A stretch of DNA of 64,000 nucleotides. Source: Parabacteroides distasonis (GTDB lineage: Bacteria; Bacteroidota; Bacteroidia; Bacteroidales; Tannerellaceae). The notes beneath the pieces were generated by a model. The model had not been told where the DNA came from and made no database searches. It saw only the letters and a list, made by a program, of their open reading frames with translations. Of this stretch, positions 1 through 8,824 are shown in pieces. The stretch's first letter is position 1. Every line of letters starts with the position of its first letter. Position numbers and translations under genes: made by a program. The stretch covers positions 1-64,000 of the forward strand of contig NZ_SRYM01000003.1 of assembly GCF_004793765.1 (NCBI RefSeq), in the 5' to 3' direction.

Positions 1-49
1 TGGGCCAAATTTATTTAATGTTTAACTAGTCCCTATTTTTTATGGGACA

Positions 50-580
50 CTAATGGGTCATCATATTCAACAAATCAACCGAGTCGTCATACACATCCGG
101 TTTCAGATGCTCTTTCTGACTATCCAGATTTTCCCGGAGATCCTTGGCCAACCCCGATGTCAGATTCGCGAAGTTATTGATATAATTCAGAGGGTTCAAG
201 ATACGGTCCACCAAACCTTGAGTCAATTGTCCTACGGTAGCCATCCGTTCCTTACGGACCAGCTCGTCCTGCGCCTCACCCAAGGCTTTCAATGCGGCCG
301 CCAATTTCTCGGATTCCTCTTGGATCGCGTCTTTCTCCGAACGGATCTCCTGCGTACGCTCCTCTACCTCTTTTACCAAATACTCTTTTTGTTTGAGTTT
401 CCGCTTGAAAACCAACTTAGAGATCTGGCAAAACAGAATCAAGAAAAGCAATCCGATCCATTCTTGATGACCGAACTTCACAGATACACAAATACCGACC
501 AAGCTACCCAGCGTAACCCGCTCGCAAAGTTTAATCCGCCTTTTTAACCGATCGATCTCGGTATGTAAATCCTGTATCAT
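50..580 (-). CDS. Truncated histidine-kinase-like membrane protein, dimerisation part only
   Basis: 176 residues. Two hydrophobic stretches (about residues 22-36 and 41-57) are followed by a coiled coil (about 65-112) and a DHp-like helix with the NPLNYINNF signature of sensor kinases. The phospho-acceptor position of the usual HEIxNPLN box is Asp125 and the next Glu is Arg, so phosphotransfer by the normal route is not expected. The protein stops soon after the DHp helix and has no ATPase domain. It is a paralogue of the next gene upstream in transcription, 15 bp away, and is the last gene of a minus-strand operon. The 49 bp left in the window show no continuation of the ATPase domain. It may act as a dimerisation partner or be a decaying copy. 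Confidence 0.75.
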   Translation of the reverse strand: MIQDLHTEIDRLKRRIKLCERVTLGSLVGICVSVKFGHQEWIGLLFLILFCQISKLVFKRKLKQKEYLVKEVEERTQEIRSEKDAIQEESEKLAAALKALGEAQDELVRKERMATVGQLTQGLVDRILNPLNYINNFANLTSGLAKDLRENLDSQKEHLKPDVYDDSVDLLNMMTH

Positions 581-595
581 GATGAACCTCCTTTC

Positions 596-1696
596 CTAAC
601 TATAAATAGGCAACGTAATCGTAACTTCCGTATATTTATCTTTCTCCGACTCGATAGCGATCGTACCCTTATGGTTCAAAACGACCTCCCGACTCAAGTA
701 AAGACCTGTTCCTGCCGCTTCCGCGGTCGGTTTGGTGGTAAAGAACGGAGAAAAGACTTTCGTCTTTATCGTTTCTTCTATACCGACGCCATTATCACGG
801 ATAACCACTTGCAACTTATCCGCTTGAATACGCAATACCAACGAGACAGAAGGTTGATATCCCGGTTCCCCGAGCTTTTTCAAGACCGCATATATACTAT
901 TATCCAATATCTGCGACAAGGCTTTTCCCATCTGATCGATATTCACCTCGATTGTCAACGGTACGGAAAGCCCGGAGAATGATAGATCTACTTGATTCTT
1001 CTCGATCTCCTTCGCGTAATTCTTTCGCAAGATATCCAGATTGACCTTACATAAATCATTAATATCCACGCAGGTTCGATTCGCCGAATGATCTTTCAGC
1101 AATTCTTCCATCGCTTTTACGATTCGCACCGTGTTATCACCATGCTTGGCGATCTTATCCAGATTGCCGGTCAAAAGAACCAGCAGTTCTTGCGTATCAT
1201 TATAATTATCGTGTTTACCGGTCTCTTCGTCCTCATCGATATTCTGCTTGATATCTTTCGCTAATGCAGCAGACAAATGAGCGAAGTTATTGATATAATT
1301 CAAGGGATTCAAGATACGATCCACCAGACCTTTCGTTAATTGGCCGATCGATGCCAGACGTTCCTTACGAACCAACTCGTCTTGAGCGTCCGCCAAGGCA
1401 GAAAGGGCACGGGATAGTTTCTCCGACTCCGCTTGCATCGCATCCCGCTGGAAACGCAATTCCATCGTCCGCTGCTCCACGAGATTAGAGACGAACTGTC
1501 TTTTTCGCAGACGGAATTGCGTATAATACTTTAACAAGAATAGAAGGACTACGGCTCCCACCAAATAATAAACCAGTTCTTCCTTCTTCTGGTAAACCGC
1601 CAAGGCGATCCACGCCGTCCCGATCACGGTCAGCGTCTCGATCACCCGCATCCTCCAGCGAAGGCTTTCCAGTTGTTTGATATTTATGTCACCCAT
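596..1696 (-). CDS. Histidine-kinase-like membrane protein lacking the phospho-acceptor His
   Basis: 366 residues. Two N-terminal membrane segments (about 19-34 and 42-57), a coiled coil (about 66-112), a DHp-like region with DRILNPLNYINNF, and a C-terminal HATPase_c domain. The ATPase motifs look intact: an N-box (LSQILDNSIYAV), DNGVGI (G1), an F-box (VFSPFFTTKP) and GTGLYLS (G2). In related kinases the H-box reads HEIxNPLN; here His is Asp126 and Glu is Arg127, as in the neighbouring paralogue. ATP binding without autophosphorylation on His is therefore the likely state. It lies 17 bp after the outer-membrane barrel gene, and no response regulator is nearby. This is either a pseudokinase sensor or one using another acceptor. 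Confidence 0.85.
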   Translation of the reverse strand: MGDINIKQLESLRWRMRVIETLTVIGTAWIALAVYQKKEELVYYLVGAVVLLFLLKYYTQFRLRKRQFVSNLVEQRTMELRFQRDAMQAESEKLSRALSALADAQDELVRKERLASIGQLTKGLVDRILNPLNYINNFAHLSAALAKDIKQNIDEDEETGKHDNYNDTQELLVLLTGNLDKIAKHGDNTVRIVKAMEELLKDHSANRTCVDINDLCKVNLDILRKNYAKEIEKNQVDLSFSGLSVPLTIEVNIDQMGKALSQILDNSIYAVLKKLGEPGYQPSVSLVLRIQADKLQVVIRDNGVGIEETIKTKVFSPFFTTKPTAEAAGTGLYLSREVVLNHKGTIAIESEKDKYTEVTITLPIYS

Positions 1697-1713
1697 CCTT
1701 CCTATTTCAAGTG

Positions 1714-3513
1714 TTAGAAATTGATATTTACGCCAATCATCGCACTAAAGCTTTGCAAAGGATATCCGTAATATACCTCATACTTCTGGCAAAGGATATT
1801 ATTCAATTTTGCGTAAACACCAAAGGTATCGTTGAAGGTATAGGTACCTGTTAGGTTTAGCTCGTTGATGTTGTTCATCTTATACTCGCCCGCTCCACCT
1901 AATTGGGTATAACGTCCAGTAGCCAAATAATAGTCCAGCAATACGGAGACATTCTTTACCGGACGAACCGTCAAGCCTGCCGTCACTTCCATCTCAGGTT
2001 TGCCCCAAGCATGGGCTAGTTCCCCGTTAGCTTCCCCACCAATCCATGTATCACCAAAATTCGCTTTCCAATTATTATATACTCCCTTTAAAGACACATC
2101 GAACAATTGTTGATAACTATACTTCAAGTTAGCGCCAATAAAAAGCTGTTTCGTATCAATATCAGACATAGCCTCGCTGAAATTCCCGAAGTGATCTCTA
2201 TCATAAATTCTCGACGGCAAGAAAAGCACATCGCTACTCGTTATCTTATAACCGGCGAACACATCGAACCAAAAACCAGGAGCCACGCCACTCTTTATAC
2301 CTAAAGTAGCATCCAACCAATTACGGGAGGGGGCGATCTCTTCTGTAGGATTTACATAACGATTCACCAAAGAGGTCTCATACATACTATTGGAATATAA
2401 CTTACCACCAGCGTTTAAGTAAAGCAAGGTCTTATCTGCCACCTCTATGTCTGCCGCAATATTGGGTGAAGCCATGAACTTACTATTATCACCGGTCACC
2501 AACATCACATTAGCACCCAATTTCAAGTTCCAGCTATCCCCCTCCACCTTATAATATGGGGAAAGGATTACTTCCGCATGATTCTCGAACTCATAAGTAT
2601 AATAGGTACCTGATGTAGTTTCTTTTTTTCCGGGTAAACTATAGTTGAAATACTCTACCTGTCCACCCAAGCCAATCCGCATATTCCCGTTAAAACCGGC
2701 ATTCAAATCGAATTTAGCGTCAAAAGTATGTTCCGTAGGACCATCCGCTGGTTTGCCCAACCCGTATTTATGCGAGAAATTTATATAGCCCAAATCCAGT
2801 AAGTACCCGAACGGTGCGTCTTCCTTCGACTCAAATCCGATATTAGCAGCTATCGTCTGGTTTACTTGATTTGTTTCTCGATCCGCTCTATTTAATAAAT
2901 CCGAGTTTGTAGCACTTGATGTTACATCAATAGGCAGCCCATAATAATTAAACGCCGAATACCCGTACTTCGCACCGATACTAAATATCGTCTTATCAAA
3001 AACATGCTTGAAATTGATGCCTCCCAGATTATCGTTGATCTTCGCCTTTACCTTCTCATCGTCCATCTGGATATATTTCACCTTTCCATTCGTAGAACGA
3101 TGTGAATACCAAATATTCAACTTATCCTTTTCGGTACTCAAGATATGATATCCCAAATCACCATTTATATTTAGATAGGTACCGATACCAAAGTTAAAAT
3201 ATCCCCGGCGCTTGTTGTAATCCATCTGCGTCATGATATTTCCAGAAGGCAACAAGCTAATCTCCTTCTGAGGATCGGCGGCGATCGTATAATTCGAGTA
3301 ATCGATCGGGATCTTACGAACCTCCGGCTCTTTCACCACGGGAAGCGTATTTACCTTGCTAGCGTCCTGCACGGAAGGATCATACTCCCGTTCAAGCGTC
3401 ATCTCTCGGTTCAGGTTCTTTTCTTTCGTAACATCCTCTTGCGCACTCGCAGCAGCAGCCGAACCCAGCAAAGCTACCACACACAACACCTTTACATTAT
3501 ATATAGTCTTCAT
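1714..3513 (-). CDS. Outer-membrane beta-barrel protein, TonB-receptor-like without plug
   Basis: 599 residues with a Sec signal peptide ending near AAAASAQ. After a short periplasmic stretch rich in charged residues the sequence alternates aromatic and polar residues in the manner of a large beta-barrel and ends in an aromatic-flanked strand, NINF, typical of BAM substrates. I see no carboxypeptidase-like N-domain and no TonB-plug motif, so active TonB-dependent import is doubtful even though relatives are often labelled that way. The start lies 9 bp after the stop of the TPR gene and the kinase-like gene follows 17 bp later, so the four genes probably form one transcript. The substrate is unknown. 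Confidence 0.7.
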   Translation of the reverse strand: MKTIYNVKVLCVVALLGSAAAASAQEDVTKEKNLNREMTLEREYDPSVQDASKVNTLPVVKEPEVRKIPIDYSNYTIAADPQKEISLLPSGNIMTQMDYNKRRGYFNFGIGTYLNINGDLGYHILSTEKDKLNIWYSHRSTNGKVKYIQMDDEKVKAKINDNLGGINFKHVFDKTIFSIGAKYGYSAFNYYGLPIDVTSSATNSDLLNRADRETNQVNQTIAANIGFESKEDAPFGYLLDLGYINFSHKYGLGKPADGPTEHTFDAKFDLNAGFNGNMRIGLGGQVEYFNYSLPGKKETTSGTYYTYEFENHAEVILSPYYKVEGDSWNLKLGANVMLVTGDNSKFMASPNIAADIEVADKTLLYLNAGGKLYSNSMYETSLVNRYVNPTEEIAPSRNWLDATLGIKSGVAPGFWFDVFAGYKITSSDVLFLPSRIYDRDHFGNFSEAMSDIDTKQLFIGANLKYSYQQLFDVSLKGVYNNWKANFGDTWIGGEANGELAHAWGKPEMEVTAGLTVRPVKNVSVLLDYYLATGRYTQLGGAGEYKMNNINELNLTGTYTFNDTFGVYAKLNNILCQKYEVYYGYPLQSFSAMIGVNINF

Positions 3514-3522
3514 CGCTTTCTT

Positions 3523-6500
3523 TTATTTCTTTAGTTTACCCAATCTGTCTTCGATCATCGCGGCGATCTCATCATCGCCCTTGTAGTTGTTTTGCAAACT
3601 GGTCAGATATTGACGAGCTTGGAAATCATCACCTTGGCGGATATAAATATCAGCCAACAAGATAAAGCCCCGTGCCAACCAATATTGGTGAGGCGTACCG
3701 TTCTCGATGAAGTTCATCAAGACAGTCTCAGCATTCTTATCATCCTTATTATCATAATACAATTGAGCCAATAGATATTTAGCCTCCGCCCCGTGTATCG
3801 TACGGGTATCCTTGCTGATCTCCTTCAAGTCGGCCAACGCCTTGTTCTCCTGCTTTAAGCTAATATAAGCCTTCGCACGGACATAACGGGCCTCGGACAT
3901 AATCTCGGGAGATAGCTTCGGTTCCTTCAGCAAATCGTTGGCAGCAAGCAAAGCCTCTTGCGGCTGGCCTGTCAACTCGGCGCAACGCATCAAACCCAAT
4001 TTAGCAGCCTCTTTATTCTCAGGATTCTCCGCCACCGTCTGTAGATGTTTGAAACTTTCCATAGCGGAGGCGTAATCCTTATCCAGATACTCGATCTCAG
4101 CTTTACGAGCCCAAGACTCTTCCCTGAATTTCGTATCACCGCTCTCCAATACCAACGAGAACAGACGTTTCGCCTCCTCCAGATCTTTCTTGGCAAAAGC
4201 GATACTTGCCAAATAGAAATTAGCGTTCGAGCTAAACGCTCCCTGCGGGAAAGTTTGCAAATAATTCGTCAAACTACGACGGGCGCCCTCATTATCGCCT
4301 CGCATAAATAACTTCTCGGCCGCCAAATAGGTCAAGGAGTCTTGCTCACTCACCTCGAAACGAACATTTCCACCTAATGTATTTGCATAGGCGGCAAACG
4401 AATTGATATCGTTTAACTCGATATATACGGACTTCAAGTCTTGCAAGGCCACTTTCGCCTCCTCGCTACCCGGATAATTGCTAATCACGCTCTTATAAGC
4501 CTCGGCCGCTTTCTCCGGTTGATTGTCGTTGAAATAAATCAAACCAAGCTGTACGCCGGCCTTACGAGCCAGACTGCTTTGCGGGAAATCACGCATCAAT
4601 TGCTCAAAGCTTGCCGCAGCCGCTTGATTATTATCCAATAACACGTAAGAACGTCCTTTCTCGAACAAGGCATCATCTACATATTGTGATTCCGGGAACT
4701 CACGGATCAAGCGATCCATCACGCTGATCTTTCCCTTATAATCTTTCTGTAATCCCAGCAAGAAACCCTTCTGATACACCGAATAATCTCCGGCGGACGG
4801 TTGCAATTGCGCCGCACGGGTATAATTCTCCTCTGCCATAGCGAACTGACGGTTATGGAATAAACAATCGCCGATACGATTATAAGCGTCCGCATAAGCC
4901 GGAGCCTGCTGATTGCTTTCCAGATTCACGTATTGACGGAAGCGATTCAACGCCTCGCCATACTCTTTCAATTTGAAGTAGCTGTAACCTAAATTATAAT
5001 GTGCCAAGGCATACATATCCGTATTACGTTGGCGGGTATTATTTAAATACGTGCGATAATCGGAAATCGCCTTGTTATACTCACCTTGGCGATAATAAGA
5101 TTCCCCACGCCAGAAATAAGCGTCGTTACGAGATTCTAGATTATAAGCACCCAATGAAATCGCACGGCTGAAAAAATCAACCGACTTATCCAATTCCATA
5201 TTCGTGAACGCCTGCGTTCCCAACTGAAATAAGATATCTTGCTTTGCCTCCAATATCTTCGTACTCGGGTGCTTGATCTTATCGATAGAGTTCAGAGCTG
5301 CTTGATAATTCTTGGTAGTCAAATAAACCTCTACCAAATAATCGTTTACCTTATCGGCATATTTGGAATTCGGAAAATCATTCAAGAATTCCTCGAAGAT
5401 TGTCACCGACTCACCAAAGCCAGTGAAAGCGGTCTCATGAATCAATAAAGCGTAATTATACATAGCCGCCTCTTTCACTTGCTTATCGAAAGAAGAGGTA
5501 GCGGCAGCCTCGAAGGCCATACGGGCGTTGTTCTTATCTTTCAATTTTAGATAACTTTGTCCCAGATACAAATAAGCGTTCTGCGAAAGGGCATCGTTCT
5601 CACGTACAGTCCGCCCCAAAGCGTTCACGGTACTGCTGTAGTTACCCTTGTTATAATAACATACCCCCAAGATGTACAAGTCGCCCCTCAGCGGATCACT
5701 TGTAGAGGATACATATTTACTCAGCATATTAATAGCTTGATTCTCATTTTCCAAATGATAGTAAGCATTACCCATGATACGATAAACCTCGCTATTGTTC
5801 TCGCTATCGGGATAAGAGGCAAGCAGTTCCTTGCCTTCGCTGATCACTTTCTCGTATTTATTCTGGATAAAATAAATTTGCGTGATGTAGTACAAAGAGC
5901 GCTCCTTATAGTCAGGCAAATCCTTCAAGCGGGTAAATTCCACCAAGGCATTGTTGTATTTACCTGTCGCATAATTAATATAAGCGACATAATAGGTAGA
6001 CGCTTCCCGGTACCTCGTTCCAATCTGCTCGATCCGTGCAAAATAACCATAGGCCCTCTCCATATCCCCGGTTTGTAAAAAGGAATAAGCCAAACGGAAA
6101 CAATAGGCTTCCTGTTGTTCCGAACTTAACATATCAATGTTAGATTCGTTAAACCAAAAGATAGCTTTCTGATACTCTCCCCGTCCGAAATGGGCAGACC
6201 CAATCAAGAAATTCACCTCGTCCACATGACGGGAAGCCGGATACACATCCAAATAATCTTTCAATAACTCAACGGCATTGGGACGACCTTGCTCATAAGC
6301 CGAATAGACCAACATATAATCGGCTTCTTGAATCAAGTCGGCATCCGTGGAATGCTGTTTATATGCCTCCAGCTTATCGATACAACCTGAATAATTCTTC
6401 AAACTAAACAACTCCTTGCCTTCGACAAACAAACGGTTTGGCGCATCAAATTGATACGATTTCTGCCCGCTAGCCATGTGGCTGCCTACTACCAAACACA

Positions 6501-6525
6501 GCGGAATAAGTATTCTTTTCATCAC
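3523..6525 (-). CDS. Large periplasmic TPR-repeat protein
   Basis: 1000 residues with an N-terminal signal peptide ending near SHMASGQ. The rest is almost entirely tetratricopeptide-like helical pairs, with recurrent patterns such as A-x-Y-x-L-G-x-x-Y and FPxSxxAxxA, the latter typical of the YbgF/BamD-like class of envelope TPR proteins. It is the first gene of a four-gene minus-strand operon with the outer-membrane barrel (9 bp gap) and the two kinase-like proteins. I infer a scaffold in the periplasm that assembles or links an outer-membrane complex. The start is either of two consecutive ATG codons. No enzymatic motif is visible. Confidence 0.8.
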   Translation of the reverse strand: MMKRILIPLCLVVGSHMASGQKSYQFDAPNRLFVEGKELFSLKNYSGCIDKLEAYKQHSTDADLIQEADYMLVYSAYEQGRPNAVELLKDYLDVYPASRHVDEVNFLIGSAHFGRGEYQKAIFWFNESNIDMLSSEQQEAYCFRLAYSFLQTGDMERAYGYFARIEQIGTRYREASTYYVAYINYATGKYNNALVEFTRLKDLPDYKERSLYYITQIYFIQNKYEKVISEGKELLASYPDSENNSEVYRIMGNAYYHLENENQAINMLSKYVSSTSDPLRGDLYILGVCYYNKGNYSSTVNALGRTVRENDALSQNAYLYLGQSYLKLKDKNNARMAFEAAATSSFDKQVKEAAMYNYALLIHETAFTGFGESVTIFEEFLNDFPNSKYADKVNDYLVEVYLTTKNYQAALNSIDKIKHPSTKILEAKQDILFQLGTQAFTNMELDKSVDFFSRAISLGAYNLESRNDAYFWRGESYYRQGEYNKAISDYRTYLNNTRQRNTDMYALAHYNLGYSYFKLKEYGEALNRFRQYVNLESNQQAPAYADAYNRIGDCLFHNRQFAMAEENYTRAAQLQPSAGDYSVYQKGFLLGLQKDYKGKISVMDRLIREFPESQYVDDALFEKGRSYVLLDNNQAAAASFEQLMRDFPQSSLARKAGVQLGLIYFNDNQPEKAAEAYKSVISNYPGSEEAKVALQDLKSVYIELNDINSFAAYANTLGGNVRFEVSEQDSLTYLAAEKLFMRGDNEGARRSLTNYLQTFPQGAFSSNANFYLASIAFAKKDLEEAKRLFSLVLESGDTKFREESWARKAEIEYLDKDYASAMESFKHLQTVAENPENKEAAKLGLMRCAELTGQPQEALLAANDLLKEPKLSPEIMSEARYVRAKAYISLKQENKALADLKEISKDTRTIHGAEAKYLLAQLYYDNKDDKNAETVLMNFIENGTPHQYWLARGFILLADIYIRQGDDFQARQYLTSLQNNYKGDDEIAAMIEDRLGKLKK

Positions 6526-6578
6526 TCATTTGCTTTTTAATACAAGCACTTACATCAGTGCCTATTCGTTCTAAATCG

Positions 6579-6586
6579 CAAATATA
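6579..6586 (-). promoter_or_regulatory. Bacteroidetes -7 element for the TPR operon
   Basis: On the minus strand this reads TATATTTG, a perfect match to the TAnnTTTG -7 box, about 55 bp before the TPR gene start. The nearest upstream TTTG (6603-6606 on the complement) is 16 bp away, shorter than the usual 19-21 bp, so the -33 box is uncertain. Confidence 0.5.
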
Positions 6587-6618
6587 AGTAATAAGTGCCA
6601 AACAAAAGGCAAGTTCTA

Positions 6619-7140
6619 TTAATATTTACCAAGATAGATCGGTACCGCCTTCCGAATAGAGCCCAAACCGAAGTCTTCAGGATCCACATCCTCCGGGCGA
6701 AGAAGCACGATCTCTGCGGCATCATCTTCCGCATGCACGTTATTGAAATCATCTACCAAGCACTCATAAAACATGTCCAACGTATGCACCTCAAAGCCGG
6801 AATACATATATAAATTAGGCAAGGAAAATAAATAACGGCAATTCCGAATATGCAACCCCGTTTCCTCTCTTATTTCCCGGTAAGCGGCCTCCTCTCCCGA
6901 CTCAAACATATCGACAAAGCCGCCAGGTAAATCCAATGTACCTCTAGCCGGCTCTTTCCCCCGACGAACCAACAATAGCTCTCCCTTAGCATTCTTTATA
7001 AAACAAGCGACAGCCGATGATGGATTGAAATAATAAACAAAACCGCATGCCATACATTTTTTCGCTTTCTCGTTATGTTCCACGAATGCCTTTGCCCCAC
7101 AAACCGGGCAAAACTGAAATTGATAGAACGGATGTCTCAT
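6619..7140 (-). CDS. NUDIX hydrolase with N-terminal zinc ribbon
   Basis: 173 residues. A zinc ribbon (CPVCG near residue 11 and CMACG near residue 33) precedes the NUDIX fold. The NUDIX box is complete: GGFVDMFESGEEAAYREIREETGL matches Gx5Ex7REUxEExGU, with the metal-binding Glu residues in REIREE. The ribbon resembles that of NADH pyrophosphatase (NudC), but the C-terminal NudC signature is not evident, so the substrate (a nucleoside diphosphate linked to X) cannot be named. It is transcribed as a single gene: a 92-bp gap with a promoter separates it from the TPR operon downstream, and a terminator hairpin lies upstream. Confidence 0.85.
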   Translation of the reverse strand: MRHPFYQFQFCPVCGAKAFVEHNEKAKKCMACGFVYYFNPSSAVACFIKNAKGELLLVRRGKEPARGTLDLPGGFVDMFESGEEAAYREIREETGLHIRNCRYLFSLPNLYMYSGFEVHTLDMFYECLVDDFNNVHAEDDAAEIVLLRPEDVDPEDFGLGSIRKAVPIYLGKY

Positions 7141-7172
7141 ACTTCTATGATTAAAATTCTATTAAAAACAAC

Positions 7173-7198
7173 AAGCCGCATCTAAATAGATGCGGCTT
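7173..7198 (-). terminator. Terminator hairpin after the ROK kinase gene
   Basis: A 12-bp perfect inverted repeat (AAGCCGCATCTA and its complement, with 2 bases between the arms) is followed on the minus strand by TGTTGTTTTTA. It sits 45 bp after the ROK stop codon. Confidence 0.8.
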
Positions 7199-7242
7199 GC
7201 CTTATTTTACTGATATTTTTAACGTTACACGTAAAATAAAAT

Positions 7243-8229
7243 TTAGACTTCCAAACCAGCGCTTTGGTCTCTCACTTCCCAGCCCAAAGCACTCGCTCCT
7301 AATACGGCTGCGTCGCTCTCTTTCAATTGAGAGAATAATAATTTAGTCTTACCCGCGAATACTTTCAACATATTCTTCTCCATCGCACGCTTGATCGGGT
7401 TCATGATCAAATCGCCTGCTTTCGTAAGACCACCGAATAAAATAATAGCCTCCGGACTAGAAAATGCCACGAAATCAGCAAAAGCCTCACCCAACATCGT
7501 ACCTGTAGCCTCAAAGATCTCAAGAGCGATCTTATCATTCTTCATAGCTGCGTCATACACGTCTTTTGAAGTGATTTCATCCGGGTCTAAATCACGAAGG
7601 ACACTCTCGTCCTTACGGATCTCCAGATATTCACGAGCTGTACGAGCCACACCAGTAGCTGAAGCATAAGCCTCCAGACATCCTTGGCGACCACAACCGC
7701 ACTGCCGACCGTTGTTACGACGCATGATAACATGCCCCAACTCACCAGCAAAACCGTCATGTCCGTATACCAAGTTACCACCGACTACAATACCGCTACC
7801 CACACCGGTACCCAAAGTGATTACAATAAAATCTTTCATACCGCGAGCAGCTCCGTAAGTCATCTCACCGATAGCGGCAGCGTTGGCATCGTTTGTTAAA
7901 GCAACAGGAATACCATCGATCTGTTCGCTTATCAATTGAGCCAAAGGAATTTTACCTTTCCAAGGCAAATTCGGAGCGAATTCAATGCAACCATTAAAAA
8001 AGTTCCCATTCGGGGCACCAACTCCCACACCTTTGATCTTATCCGTGCCTCCGGCCTGATCGATGACAGATCTCAACCCTTTAGCCAATTCTGCTACATA
8101 GTCATTAACGTCGGCGTATTTACCAGTCTTAATTGATCCACTATACAAGATTGTTCCTCTTGCGTCAACTACACCAAAAACAGTATTGGTACCACCTATA
8201 TCGATACCCACTACATAAGGCTTCTCCAT
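7243..8229 (-). CDS. ROK-family glucokinase-type sugar kinase
   Basis: 328 residues. An ATP-binding motif lies at the N terminus (GIDIGGTNT), then the catalytic segment LTNDANAAAIGE with the base Asp, a glycine-rich phosphate loop (GTGVGSGIVV), and the ROK zinc site GHVIMRRNNGRQCGCGRQGCLE with its CxCGxxGC cysteines. The family phosphorylates glucose or related hexoses with ATP, or acts as a repressor; no helix-turn-helix is present here, so an enzyme is expected. I chose the ATG at 8229 (MEKPYVVGID) rather than the longer open frame to 8304, because a -7 promoter box lies at 8275-8282 inside the extension. A terminator follows the gene. Confidence 0.9.
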   Translation of the reverse strand: MEKPYVVGIDIGGTNTVFGVVDARGTILYSGSIKTGKYADVNDYVAELAKGLRSVIDQAGGTDKIKGVGVGAPNGNFFNGCIEFAPNLPWKGKIPLAQLISEQIDGIPVALTNDANAAAIGEMTYGAARGMKDFIVITLGTGVGSGIVVGGNLVYGHDGFAGELGHVIMRRNNGRQCGCGRQGCLEAYASATGVARTAREYLEIRKDESVLRDLDPDEITSKDVYDAAMKNDKIALEIFEATGTMLGEAFADFVAFSSPEAIILFGGLTKAGDLIMNPIKRAMEKNMLKVFAGKTKLLFSQLKESDAAVLGASALGWEVRDQSAGLEV

Positions 8230-8274
8230 GATTTTATATTTAGGATTAATAATGATTTTCCTCTTTCTAGGTAG

Positions 8275-8282
8275 CAAATATA
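8275..8282 (-). promoter_or_regulatory. -7 element for the ROK kinase gene
   Basis: TATATTTG on the minus strand, 46 bp before the chosen ATG. It supports the shorter start for the kinase. No good TTTG -33 box was seen. Confidence 0.5.
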
Positions 8283-8404
8283 AGAGGTTTAACACAAGTT
8301 GCAATACGATTTGAAGAAAATTTTACAGATTCCTATCATTTTATCTCCTTTTTTCGAAAACTTATGTTAAGCAACATTGTTATATAATAATGGGGGAATT
8401 ATCG

Positions 8405-8776
8405 CTAGGGTAATATCTCGATCCAGTAGTCATCCGGATCATTAATAAAATACAATCCCATCTCGGTATTCTCGAAGCAAACCGCTCCCATTTCCTTATG
8501 GTATTTACGTACCTCATCATAATCGCCGGCTACCCGGAAACAAAGATGGCTCTCATTGTCGCCTAACTCATAAGGTTCTTTCCGATCACGCAGCCAAGTC
8601 AACTCCATCAAGAAACCTGTTTGCTCATCCGTTAAATAGACCAATATAAAAGAACCGTCTTCCGCAACTTTTCGATAATGCTCTCTCAACCCCAACGCTT
8701 TGTTATAAAAAGCGATACTTTTCTCCAAATCCAACACATTAATGTTGAAATGATCAAATCTACCTTTAACTTCCAT
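8405..8776 (-). CDS. Glyoxalase/VOC-fold protein, lactoylglutathione-lyase-like
   Basis: 123 residues forming two beta-alpha-beta-beta-beta repeats. The expected metal ligands are in place: His9 (FDHFNINV), a Glu in the first repeat (MELTW), His77 (ESHLCFRV) and a Glu near the C terminus (YWIEILP). The length fits single-domain GloA-type enzymes, which isomerise the hemithioacetal of methylglyoxal. Bacteroidales often lack glutathione, so the true thiol or substrate is open. It is 49 bp from the metallo-hydrolase gene on the same strand, perhaps co-transcribed. Confidence 0.8.
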   Translation of the reverse strand: MEVKGRFDHFNINVLDLEKSIAFYNKALGLREHYRKVAEDGSFILVYLTDEQTGFLMELTWLRDRKEPYELGDNESHLCFRVAGDYDEVRKYHKEMGAVCFENTEMGLYFINDPDDYWIEILP

Positions 8777-8824
8777 ACCTAAATAAATTTATATGTTTTC
8801 AAAAACCTATACATTAACAATATA

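Noticed and set aside
1-49. Continuation of the truncated kinase-like gene at the window edge
   Set aside because: After the TAG the remaining bases do not encode ATPase-domain residues in any frame; they hold only a weak 5-bp hairpin without a T-tract.
7243-8304. Longer start for the ROK kinase at 8304
   Set aside because: The extra 25 residues do not fit the family and a -7 promoter box lies within them; the start at 8229 is preferred.
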